Source: Brevibacterium sp. (GTDB lineage: Bacteria > Actinomycetota > Actinomycetes > Actinomycetales > Brevibacteriaceae). From it: a DNA stretch of 64,000 nt. The DNA lies in contig NZ_JAPSIB010000015.1 of NCBI RefSeq assembly GCF_031179145.1, forward strand, positions 1-64,000, read 5' to 3'. How positions within the stretch are numbered: position 1 is the first letter of the stretch; the number at the start of each line of letters is the position of its first letter. The position numbers and the translations under genes were made by a program. This document shows, piece after piece, positions 8,844 through 16,550 of the stretch. The notes beneath the pieces are model-generated. The model was not told the origin of the DNA, did not search any database, and saw nothing but the letters and a program-made list of their open reading frames with translations.

Positions 8844-10343
8844 TCAGGCCTCGATGCTCGTGCGGTAGTCCGCCTCGGTGAGGCCGCCGACGCGGGAGTG
8901 GCGGCGGCTGTAGGTGAGATAGATGACGGCTCCGACGAGCATCCACAGTCCGAAGACCGCCCAGGTCACCCCGCCGAGGTTGATCATCAGGAACGCGCAC
9001 GCCAGGGACCCCAGCGCCGGCAGGACCGGGCCGAACGGGACCCGGAACGAGCGCGGCAGATCCGGGCGGCGGACCTTGAGGCAGATGACGGCGACGTTGA
9101 CGAGGCAGAACGCGAACAGGGTGCCGATGCTCGTGGCGTTCGCGAGCTCCCCGAGCGGGATGAAGGCCGCCGTGATCGCCACGAGCACGCCGACGATGAG
9201 CGTGCCCACGAGCGGCGTTCCCGTGCGCAGGGACACGCGCCCGAAGACGCGGGGGACCATGCCGTCGCGGGCCATGGTGAGCAGGATGCGTGACTGGCCG
9301 TAGAGGACGGTGATGACGACCGAGAGGATCGCCAGCACCGCTGAGACGGCGAAGAGGAGGACCGCGACGTCCGAGCGGGTGATCTCATGGACGATCTGGA
9401 CCAGCGGCGCGGTGGTGGACTCCAGACCGAACCACTCCCACTGCCTGGCGCCGATGGCGGCGATCGCCACAAGGACATACATCGTCGTGACGATGAGCAT
9501 CGAGGCGATGATCGCCCGCGGCAGGTCCCGCTTCGGATTCTTCGCCTCCTCGCCGGCGGTCGAAGCCGCATCGAAGCCGATGTAGGAGAAGAAGACGCTC
9601 GAGGCGGCGGCGCTGACCCCGGCCGCCCCCATCGGCAGCAGGGGAGTGAAGTTGCCGGCCCGGAACGCGGTGAAGGCGACGAGGCAGAAGAAGATGAGGA
9701 TGCCGATCTTGACGAACACGATGATCGTGTTGACGACTCCCGACTCCCAGGCGCCGCGCATGAGCAGCAGAGTGGCCAGGACGACCACGATGAGGGCGGA
9801 GAGGTTGATGACTCCGCCGTCGGCGCCAGGGCCGGTCGTCAGCGAGGGCGGGAGCTCGAGGCCGAAGATCCGCAGGGTCTCGTTGACGTAGTCGGCGGCG
9901 CCGACGGCCACCGCGGCCACGGACACCGCGTACTCGAGGACGAGGCACCAGCCGCACACCCAGGCCGCGCCTTCGCCCAGAGTGGCATACGAGTACGAAT
10001 AGCTCGACCCGGACACCGGCACCATGCCCGCCATCTCCGCGTAGCTCAGCGCCGACAGCAGGGCGGTCGCACCGGCGAGGATGAAGGCGATCCAGACCGC
10101 AGGTCCCGCCACCGGGACGGCTTCGCCGAGGATGACGAGGATGCCGGTCCCCAATGTAGCGCCGACGCTGATCATCGTCAGCTGGAAGACGCCGAAGGTT
10201 CTCCGCAGTCCACCGGTCGCGGAATCGCGGCTGTCCGCGATCATCGTGCCGATCGCCTTCCGGCGGGTCAGCTGCCGCGACAGCGGAGGACGGGAATGCG
10301 CCGAGGCGGCAGTCGGGTTGTCGTAGGTGTTTCGTTCAGCCAC
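8844..10343 (-). CDS. APC-superfamily amino-acid permease
   Basis: This 499-residue protein has about 12 hydrophobic helices. The first carries GVFQLTMISVGATLGTGIL, the glycine-rich substrate loop of APC transporters. A long hydrophilic N-terminus and a C-terminal SRRH tail are cytoplasmic. Helices and loops resemble the cationic amino-acid/polyamine branch, but the substrate cannot be read from sequence. The start is GTG at 10343. A TAGACT -10 box (10352-10357) lies 8 nt upstream and there is no Shine-Dalgarno sequence, so the mRNA is probably leaderless. The gene stands alone, convergent with rlmB. Confidence 0.85.
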   Translation of the reverse strand: MAERNTYDNPTAASAHSRPPLSRQLTRRKAIGTMIADSRDSATGGLRRTFGVFQLTMISVGATLGTGILVILGEAVPVAGPAVWIAFILAGATALLSALSYAEMAGMVPVSGSSYSYSYATLGEGAAWVCGWCLVLEYAVSVAAVAVGAADYVNETLRIFGLELPPSLTTGPGADGGVINLSALIVVVLATLLLMRGAWESGVVNTIIVFVKIGILIFFCLVAFTAFRAGNFTPLLPMGAAGVSAAASSVFFSYIGFDAASTAGEEAKNPKRDLPRAIIASMLIVTTMYVLVAIAAIGARQWEWFGLESTTAPLVQIVHEITRSDVAVLLFAVSAVLAILSVVITVLYGQSRILLTMARDGMVPRVFGRVSLRTGTPLVGTLIVGVLVAITAAFIPLGELANATSIGTLFAFCLVNVAVICLKVRRPDLPRSFRVPFGPVLPALGSLACAFLMINLGGVTWAVFGLWMLVGAVIYLTYSRRHSRVGGLTEADYRTSIEA

Positions 10344-10351
10344 GACTGCAC

Positions 10352-10357
10352 AGTCTA
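10352..10357 (-). promoter_or_regulatory. -10 box of the amino-acid permease (leaderless)
   Basis: On the minus strand TAGACT is followed by 8 nt and then the GTG start. Confidence 0.55.
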
Positions 10358-10375
10358 GACCTGCGGGTCAGCCCG

Positions 10376-11233
10376 TCACACGTCCGGGGTGAAGCGGCCG
10401 TCGTGGGCCATCCAGCCGCCGTCGACGATCTGCGAATGCCCGGTGACATAGGAGGAGGCGTCCGAGGCGAGGAACAGCACGGGCCCGGCGATCTCATGGA
10501 GATGACCCCAGCGGCCCAGCGTCGTCTTCTCGGCATAGGCGTTCCACCACTGCTCATCGGCCTTGATCTGCTGAGTGAGCGGGGTGTCGAAGGGTCCGGG
10601 CAGGATCGAGTTGACGCGCACGCCCTGCGGTCCGAGCTCGCTGGACAGCGTCTTCGTCAGCTGCACGACACCGGCCTTCGCCGCGGCGTAGATGCCCTGG
10701 CCGGGTTCGACGGTCAGCGCCCGGAACGAGGCGAAGGTGATGATCGAGCCGCGACCGCGTTCGGCCATCTCGGCGCCGAAGCCGCGCATCAGCCGATACG
10801 TCCCCTTGAGGTTGATGTCGATGACGCGGTCGAACTCCTCGTCGGTGGTGGTGATCAGGCGCTTGCGGACGTTGGCGCCGGGCGTGACCACGAGCACCTC
10901 GGCGTCGGGGTGCGCTGCGACGAGGGCGCTGACCGACTCGGTGTCGGTGATGTCGACCTCGACGGCCTCGGCCTGCGGACCCGAAGAGGCACTGTGCCCA
11001 CCGGGGGTGCGGGTGCCGATGATCTGCACGGTCGCCTCGGCGCCGGAGAGGTTGAGATCGGCGGCGATGACACGGGCACCGGCATCGGCGAGACCGATCG
11101 CGCTGGCCTGCCCGAGGCCGGAACCGGCGCCGACGACGACGGCGGTGCGGCCGCTGAGGTCGAACAGGGACGGGATCGAGGGGTTGGCCTCGTTCGAGGG
11201 TGCGGTCTGGCCTGACGAGTGATCCTGCGACAT
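10376..11233 (-). CDS. SDR-family oxidoreductase
   Basis: This is a 285-residue short-chain dehydrogenase. The cofactor motif VVGAGSGLG follows a 25-residue variable N-terminus, and acidic ADLN after strand 2 suggests NAD preference. The active site shows Tyr and Lys in GIYAAAKAG with Ser in ITFASF, and PGPFDTPL follows. The usual NAG motif is replaced by TPGANV. The ATG at 11233 is chosen because AAGGACC precedes it. The sequence resembles gluconate 5-dehydrogenase and 3-ketoacyl reductase-like SDRs, but the substrate is unknown. It is transcribed in the same direction as the DUF4032 and ABC genes 75 nt upstream and may share their transcript. Confidence 0.8.
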   Translation of the reverse strand: MSQDHSSGQTAPSNEANPSIPSLFDLSGRTAVVVGAGSGLGQASAIGLADAGARVIAADLNLSGAEATVQIIGTRTPGGHSASSGPQAEAVEVDITDTESVSALVAAHPDAEVLVVTPGANVRKRLITTTDEEFDRVIDINLKGTYRLMRGFGAEMAERGRGSIITFASFRALTVEPGQGIYAAAKAGVVQLTKTLSSELGPQGVRVNSILPGPFDTPLTQQIKADEQWWNAYAEKTTLGRWGHLHEIAGPVLFLASDASSYVTGHSQIVDGGWMAHDGRFTPDV

Positions 11234-11308
11234 CGGCGGTCCTTGCTCTTCGAAGGGCGGGAGGTGGTGCGAAAGCATGGTGCGGGTGACATTCAACCTA
11301 TCAGGACA

Positions 11309-12640
11309 TCAGAACTGCCTGCTGTCGACGTAGCGGGACTCGTCGGGGAGGTTCGCGAGGTCGTCCATGATGAAGTAGGCGATCGCTTCGCGGATCGGGA
11401 TGTCGCGCTGCCGGGCGCGGGACATGACGCGCCGGTGCTCGGCGAACTCGTAGAAGATCTGCGCCGGCTCGAGCTTGTGGGTGAGGCTGTTGGGAATGGC
11501 GTCGATGAGCGGTTTGTAGACCTCGGCCAGCCAGATGCGGGCGCCCTCGTCCTCGCTGAGCTCGACCGGGGACCCGGCTGAACCGTGAGCGCCGCCGAAT
11601 CCATGAGCGCCCGCGGAATCCCGGTGGGGGTCCTGCTCACCGCCATGATCATGATGCAGGCGGGTACCGCCGGAGACAGCGGAGGACCGGTAGGCGTCGA
11701 GGTCGTTGAGCATCGCCCGCGCCTGGTTCTCGTTCGCCCCGATCCCCGTCAGACGCAGGAGCCTGCGCGAATGGTGGTTGGGTTCGACGACCTTCGGCTC
11801 CACCAGCAGGCTGACCCCGTCGACGTCGGTGGTGACGGTGAGCTCGCCGAGGTCGAAGCCGAGGTCGTTGAGCCGCCGGATCCGCTCGTCGATGCGCCAG
11901 CGCTCATTGATGGAGAACTCCTCGACCCGGGTCAGCTCCGCCCACAGGCCGTTGTAGGCCTCGAGCAGTCGATCACTGGCCGCGAGCGGGTCGACGCCCG
12001 GATCGATGATGCCGCCTGCCTGCAGGTCGAGGAAGTCCCCCGCGATGTTCGTCCGCGCGATCCGCAGGTCCATCTCCCGCTGCCCGGTCGAGAGCTGATC
12101 GTGGAGCTCTCCCGTCTCCGCATCGACGACGTAGGCGGCATAGGCGTCGGCGTCGCGGCGGAACAACGTGTTCGACAGCGAGACGTCGCCCCAGTAGAAC
12201 CCGACGAGGTGGAGTCTGGCGAGCAGGACGGCGAGGGCGTCGACGAGGCGGCCGGCCGTGTCCTCGGCCAGCGATCGGGAGAACAGCGCCCGGTAGGGCA
12301 GGGAGAAGTCGAGGTAGGCGGTGAGCAGCGCCCCCGGCAGGGGCTGCCCGGATTCCGTCGTCCGGTCCGTGACGATGGCACGGGGTTCGACCGTGGGCAC
12401 GTCGAGGTTGCCGAGCACACCGAGGATGTCGAACTCACGCAGCGCCCGATGCTCGTCGGTCTCCTTGATCGCGAGCACCTCGTCGCCGATCTCGACGAAG
12501 CGGACCACGTGGCGGGAGATGCCGCGGGGGAGCCCGCCGAGGAACTGTTCAGGCCAGTCCTTGAGCGGCAGATGCCACGGCAGCTTCTCGATCGCCGAGT
12601 GATCGGCGCGGTACACCGCGTGGATCGATGGTGCGGGCAC
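11309..12640 (-). CDS. DUF4032 protein with kinase-like fold
   Basis: This is a 443-residue actinobacterial DUF4032 protein related to RIO/LPS-kinase-like folds. A candidate ATP lysine is in EVLAIKE (Lys59). YWGDVSLSNTL (149-159) mimics the HxDxxxxN catalytic loop with Asp152 and Asn157, and YVVDAETGE (170-178) resembles the DFG region. Residues 319-358 form a Gly/His-rich insertion with six histidines that interrupts the conserved C-terminal domain. The gene starts 3 nt after the stop of a MalK-like ATPase, so the two are almost certainly co-translated. Function is unknown. A phosphotransferase role is only inferred from motifs. Confidence 0.75.
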   Translation of the reverse strand: MPAPSIHAVYRADHSAIEKLPWHLPLKDWPEQFLGGLPRGISRHVVRFVEIGDEVLAIKETDEHRALREFDILGVLGNLDVPTVEPRAIVTDRTTESGQPLPGALLTAYLDFSLPYRALFSRSLAEDTAGRLVDALAVLLARLHLVGFYWGDVSLSNTLFRRDADAYAAYVVDAETGELHDQLSTGQREMDLRIARTNIAGDFLDLQAGGIIDPGVDPLAASDRLLEAYNGLWAELTRVEEFSINERWRIDERIRRLNDLGFDLGELTVTTDVDGVSLLVEPKVVEPNHHSRRLLRLTGIGANENQARAMLNDLDAYRSSAVSGGTRLHHDHGGEQDPHRDSAGAHGFGGAHGSAGSPVELSEDEGARIWLAEVYKPLIDAIPNSLTHKLEPAQIFYEFAEHRRVMSRARQRDIPIREAIAYFIMDDLANLPDESRYVDSRQF

Positions 12641-12643
12641 CGC

Positions 12644-13351
12644 TCAGAGGTCCACGTCCGAGCTCGAGGCGACGAGCGCCTCGGCGACCTCGGTCTTCTC
12701 CACCCCGATCAGGTGGCCGTTCTCGAGGTAGGCGATGCGGTCCCCGAGGACCTTCGCGTCCTCGAGGTTCGCGGTCGCGTACAGGGTGGTCAGCTTGAAC
12801 TCCTGTTGGAGGTCCTTGACGAGCTTGAGGGTCTCGGCCTGGTCCTCGGGCACGAGGTTGACCACCGGCTCGTCCATGATGAGCACCTTGGGCTGGCGGA
12901 CGACGGCGCGGGCGAGGGCGATCGTCTGCCGCTGCAGCTGAGAGAGGTCCCCGGGCTTGGCGTCGAGGATGTCGATGAGCCCGATCTTCGAGGTCACGGA
13001 TTCGACGCGGGCCTGGATCTCCTTGGCGGGCAGTCCGTCGACGCGCAGCGCGAAGCCGAGGTTGTCGCGCACGCTCATGTGCGGGTAGAGGGCGTAGCTC
13101 TCCAACGCCAGGGTCACATCGCGGTCGTTGACGGCGGCGGCGGTGACGTCGATGCCGTCGATGAGGATCGAACCGGTCTTCGGCCTCTCGAGTCCGTGGA
13201 GCATCCGCAGGATCGTCGACTTGCCCGAACCTGTCGGTCCGTAGAGGACGAGGAACTCCCCGTCGTCGATGAACAGGCTGAAGGGATGGACCGAGGGTGA
13301 GACGGTGTTCTCATACGTGTGACTGAGGCCATTCAACGACACTGTTGACAT
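12644..13351 (-). CDS. MalK-like ABC ATPase with degenerate catalytic motifs
   Basis: This 235-residue protein aligns by eye with sugar-importer ATPases. It has a good Walker A (GPTGSGKST, 38-46) and Walker B (VLIMDEP, 157-162). The other ATPase motifs are altered: the Q-loop Gln is Glu84 (ALESYALYPH), the LSGGQ signature reads LSQLQ (136-140), the D-loop SNLD reads VVNLV, and the switch His is replaced in YATANL. The MalK C-terminal regulatory domain is absent. It can probably bind ATP but may not hydrolyse it normally. AGGAGG precedes the ATG at 13351. No permease gene is nearby; the coupled partner is the DUF4032 gene. Confidence 0.8.
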   Translation of the reverse strand: MSTVSLNGLSHTYENTVSPSVHPFSLFIDDGEFLVLYGPTGSGKSTILRMLHGLERPKTGSILIDGIDVTAAAVNDRDVTLALESYALYPHMSVRDNLGFALRVDGLPAKEIQARVESVTSKIGLIDILDAKPGDLSQLQRQTIALARAVVRQPKVLIMDEPVVNLVPEDQAETLKLVKDLQQEFKLTTLYATANLEDAKVLGDRIAYLENGHLIGVEKTEVAEALVASSSDVDL

Positions 13352-13545
13352 TGTTCCTCCTAGATAAGTCATAAGTCATGAGCAGCTGGTCGTCGGTGAC
13401 CTGGCGGGGATGCTCAGTCCCATCAATCCTATGCGGTCGCACTGTCGGAGCGCGCCCCGATGAGGCGAAGGCAGGGGTGATTCTCAGCACTGTGACAGCC
13501 CCGGGACAGGCCAGCGACACCTGCCGGTCAGGCTGTGTTGGCCAG

Positions 13546-13551
13546 TAGACT
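13546..13551 (+). promoter_or_regulatory. -10 box of the tandem LacI genes (leaderless)
   Basis: TAGACT ends 7 nt before the ATG at 13559, and no ribosome binding site is present. Confidence 0.6.
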
Positions 13552-13558
13552 CTGGGAT

Positions 13559-14539
13559 ATGAAGGTCACGCTCGACGAGGTTGCCGCCCGGGCAGGAGTG
13601 TCCCTGGCGACCGTGTCCCGGGTTCTGGGCAAGCGCGGCAGCGTCGCCGAGGCGACCCGAGCGAAGGTCTTCACCGCGATGGATGAGCTCGGCTATTCCC
13701 GTTCGACGCTGCTGCAGGCCGCGCCGAGGCGATTGGTCGCCGTCAGCGCCCCCGGAAACCCCGAGTACTGGCAGGTTCAGGTCTGCACCCGGGTGGCCAC
13801 CGCCCTGCAGGACCGCGGACTGCTCATCACCCGCCCGCCGGTGGAGACCGAGACCGGCCCGCTCGATGTCGCCATCGCCGCGGGGGCGGTCGCGCTCGTG
13901 ACTCCGACCCTGACCAGCCTCGGCACCGACATTCCCTGCATCAGGGTCGACGAGCAGTCGGCGGGGACCGCGGGGGACGGCGCCGGCGACGTCATCGCCG
14001 CGCGCCTTGACCTCGGCGGGGGGATGACGACTGCGTTCGAGCACCTGCGGGCGATCGGCCACCGCCGGATCGGGCTGATCTGCAATGACAGCGGTGAGCT
14101 GGCTGTGCAGCTGATCAAGCGGTTCCGCGCCGACCACCCGGCGAAGTCGTTCGGTCTCAACCTCGACGACTGGATCGCACCGGTGCCCAAATCCTTCTCC
14201 GGCGGATCGCGGGCAGCCCTCGAGCTCAAGGACGCCACCTGCACGGCCGTGATCGTCCAGTCGCAGCTGCAGCTGCACGGCGCGCTCCACGGCCTGCGCA
14301 GCCGGCACCTGCAGGTGCCGCGCGACATGTCGGTCGTCGGGTTCGGCGATTCCCCGACGATGCGGTTCACGGGGCCTCCGGCCACGGTTCTCGGCCTCGA
14401 CCTCGACGGCCTGTCCCAGGCTCTCGTCGAGGCGACCCTGAGCACGCTGAAGATGTCGGGTGAGTCGCTGAAGTCCGTGCCGCCGGTGTTCCGTCCCCGT
14501 CTCTACGCCCGCGCCTCGACGACGGCGGCCCGGCAATGA
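13559..14539 (+). CDS. LacI-family transcriptional regulator (first of two)
   Basis: This 326-residue regulator starts MKVTLDEVAARAGVSLATVSRVLG, the classic LacI helix-turn-helix and hinge region. A periplasmic-binding-like sensor domain follows, with a typical HLRAIGHRRIGLI segment and VPRDMSVVGFGD near the end. Its effector sugar cannot be predicted. The ATG at 13559 is favoured because the helix-turn-helix begins there and a TAGACT box lies 7 nt upstream. The last four bases overlap the next gene (ATGA), so the two regulators are translationally coupled. It is divergent from the ABC/DUF4032 pair and may control it. Confidence 0.88.
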   Translation: MKVTLDEVAARAGVSLATVSRVLGKRGSVAEATRAKVFTAMDELGYSRSTLLQAAPRRLVAVSAPGNPEYWQVQVCTRVATALQDRGLLITRPPVETETGPLDVAIAAGAVALVTPTLTSLGTDIPCIRVDEQSAGTAGDGAGDVIAARLDLGGGMTTAFEHLRAIGHRRIGLICNDSGELAVQLIKRFRADHPAKSFGLNLDDWIAPVPKSFSGGSRAALELKDATCTAVIVQSQLQLHGALHGLRSRHLQVPRDMSVVGFGDSPTMRFTGPPATVLGLDLDGLSQALVEATLSTLKMSGESLKSVPPVFRPRLYARASTTAARQ

Positions 14540-15588
14540 GCGCCGAGGTGAATGCGCGGCTGCGCAACCACAGGCACGTCAAGCTCGGGGACATCGCCGC
14601 ACTCGCCGCGGTGTCGAAGGCGACGGCCTCGCGGGCGCTGCGCGACCCCGGATCGGTCTCCGCGGCCTCCCTGGCCAAGGTCCGCCGGGCGCTGGCGATC
14701 CTCGGCGTCGAGACGGAGACGGCGACGGCACAGGAGGTGCCGATGATCGCCCTGATCCGCCCCTCGGTGCCCTCGGGCAACGTCGACCCCTACGATCGGC
14801 TGTTCCAGATGCTCACCGACCGGATCTTCGCCCAGCGGGTCGCCGCCGTGCACGTCGAGGCGATCTCGACCCAGGTCGACGCCCTGACCCAGTCGCTGAC
14901 CGGAGCCGACGGGGCCGGGCCGCGCGTGCAGGGGGCGATCGTCCTCGGCGGAGGAGCGGCAGGTGAGCTTGCCGTGAAGCTGCAGGAGTTCACCCTCCCG
15001 CTGCTCAGGGTCTCCAACGCCCGGCATTCCGACGGGATCGCGCGCATCGTCCTCGACGCCGCCGACGGCATCGCCACCGCAGTCCAGCACCTCGTCCACC
15101 TGGGGCATCGCCAGATCGGGCTCGCGGTCCTCCGCGACACCGCCGCCGCGGGACGCATCGCGGCTTTCCGGAAGTCCATGGCGAGCATCCTCCACATCCC
15201 GGCCACCCGCGACCAGGCCCCCATCGTCGAGGCGACGGGAGGGGCGATGGCCGGCGTCGCCGCAGCCGAGGAGCTCCTCGGCACCCGCTGCTCGGCGGTG
15301 ATCGCGTGCGCACCGTCCCTGTCGTTCGGCGTCCTCGAGGCGGCGTCGCGCGCTCGCCTCAGCGTGCCCCGCGACCTGTCGCTGCTCACCGTCGGTGACA
15401 TGCCCGACGCCGACGTCATCGCCCCGCCCCTGTCCCAGGTCAGCTACGACTGGGAGACCGTGGCGGAGTCCGCCCTCGCCGAGGTGATGACGATGATCGC
15501 CCACCCCGCGCAGGCGACCCGGATCGACTACTCCGTCACCCCGGACCTGGTGCTGCGGGCCAGCGCGATGCCGCCGCAGCGGCGGTGA
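14536..15588 (+). CDS. LacI-family transcriptional regulator (second of two)
   Basis: This 350-residue protein has a helix-turn-helix in KLGDIAALAAVSKATASRALRDPGSVS (residues 16-42) preceded by a 15-residue extension. The sensor domain contains HLVHLGHRQIGLAVL and VPRDLSLLTVGDMPD. It is a diverged paralogue of the gene before it and overlaps it by 4 nt. Two coupled LacI genes suggest that a heterodimer or paired regulation is possible, but nothing in the sequence proves this. The effector is unknown. Confidence 0.85.
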   Translation: MSAEVNARLRNHRHVKLGDIAALAAVSKATASRALRDPGSVSAASLAKVRRALAILGVETETATAQEVPMIALIRPSVPSGNVDPYDRLFQMLTDRIFAQRVAAVHVEAISTQVDALTQSLTGADGAGPRVQGAIVLGGGAAGELAVKLQEFTLPLLRVSNARHSDGIARIVLDAADGIATAVQHLVHLGHRQIGLAVLRDTAAAGRIAAFRKSMASILHIPATRDQAPIVEATGGAMAGVAAAEELLGTRCSAVIACAPSLSFGVLEAASRARLSVPRDLSLLTVGDMPDADVIAPPLSQVSYDWETVAESALAEVMTMIAHPAQATRIDYSVTPDLVLRASAMPPQRR

Positions 15589-15655
15589 GGATCAGCCCTG
15601 CCGGCCATCAGCCCTGCTGCTCGCGGCGGCGGTCGACGGTGAGGATCAGCCCTGC
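15583..15655. repeat. 19-bp direct repeat across two convergent stop codons
   Basis: CGGTGAGGATCAGCCCTGC occurs at 15583-15601 and 15637-15655. The first copy covers the LacI stop codon and the second covers the otsB stop. The 57-nt gap between the genes has no recognisable T-tract terminator. Confidence 0.7.
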
Positions 15656-16548
15656 TGCCGGCGGCGGTCGGCGGCCAGACGCTGCAGGAGCTCGGCCACG
15701 GCCTCGGGGTCGGCGATGCGCAGGTTCGCGCGGGTGGGGGCGGAGCCGACCTTGATGCAGATGCTGCCGGGCACGGTTTCGAGCTGGGCGAAAGCGTCCT
15801 CGTCGGTGACATCGTCGCCGAGGTAGACGGTTGTCGTGGGGGAGAACGCCTCGACGAGGATGTGCATGCCGTCGCCCTTGGTGGCGCGTTTGACGGAGAG
15901 CTCGACGATGTCGTGGCCTTCGATGACGCGGATGCCGGGATGTTCGTTCTGCACCTGCACGACATGTTCGTGGAGGTCGGAGGCGAAGCGCTGATCGAGG
16001 CCGCGGGTGTGCACGGTGCGGGCGAACGGCTTGTGCTCGACCCGGATCTCCATGTCGCTGTGCTCGGGCATCGTGTGTTCGAAGGCGTCGATGTGGGAGT
16101 CGATCGCCTTGAGCATCGCCTGCTCGGAGGAGGTGAGCATCGGCGGATCCTGAACGGCGGCGGGAGCCGGGCCGGCAGTGTCCGGTGCGCCCACCTCGGC
16201 GCCGGCGACCGAATCGCCGCCGATCGGGGAGACCACGTCGCCCTCGGGGCCGAAGTCCACCTCGGCGCCGTGCGAGCCGACCACCCACACGCCGGGGGGC
16301 GGATCGGCCAGCTGCCGCAGGGTCGCCGCGTCCCGGCCGGAGACCAGGGCCACTCGGGTGCCGGGGATCCGGCTGAGCTCGGCGATCGCGCCGGCGGAGC
16401 CGTCGAGCATCCGGCTCGTCGCCGGGTCGTCCTGCAGGGGTGCGAGCACACCGTCGAAGTCGAGGCCGATGAGAACGCGGTCAGCAGTCGTCAGTGGACG
16501 CAGGTCGATGTCGGCCGCCGCAGTCAGGGCTGGTGTCAAGGAACCCAC
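15646..16548 (-). CDS. otsB: Trehalose-6-phosphate phosphatase
   Basis: This 300-residue HAD-superfamily phosphatase removes phosphate from trehalose 6-phosphate to give trehalose. Motif I is LIGLDFDGVLAPL (catalytic Asp near residue 30), motif II is VALVSGRD, and motif IV is VYLGDDVTDEDAF. The GSHGAEVDFGPEG segment is typical of OtsB. The start is GTG at 16548, preceded by AGGATAGGAG that overlaps the end of otsA. With otsA it forms the OtsAB trehalose pathway, used for osmotic protection and, in actinobacteria, as a precursor of cell-wall glycolipids. An Ala/Pro/Gly-rich stretch near residues 115-135 is a low-complexity loop. Confidence 0.93.
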   Translation of the reverse strand: MGSLTPALTAAADIDLRPLTTADRVLIGLDFDGVLAPLQDDPATSRMLDGSAGAIAELSRIPGTRVALVSGRDAATLRQLADPPPGVWVVGSHGAEVDFGPEGDVVSPIGGDSVAGAEVGAPDTAGPAPAAVQDPPMLTSSEQAMLKAIDSHIDAFEHTMPEHSDMEIRVEHKPFARTVHTRGLDQRFASDLHEHVVQVQNEHPGIRVIEGHDIVELSVKRATKGDGMHILVEAFSPTTTVYLGDDVTDEDAFAQLETVPGSICIKVGSAPTRANLRIADPEAVAELLQRLAADRRRQQG

Positions 16549-16550
16549 TC

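Noticed and set aside
11700..12265. A finding entry written with reversed, wrong coordinates for the DUF4032 insertion
   Set aside because: The correct location is 11560-11690; the wrong entry was given zero interest.
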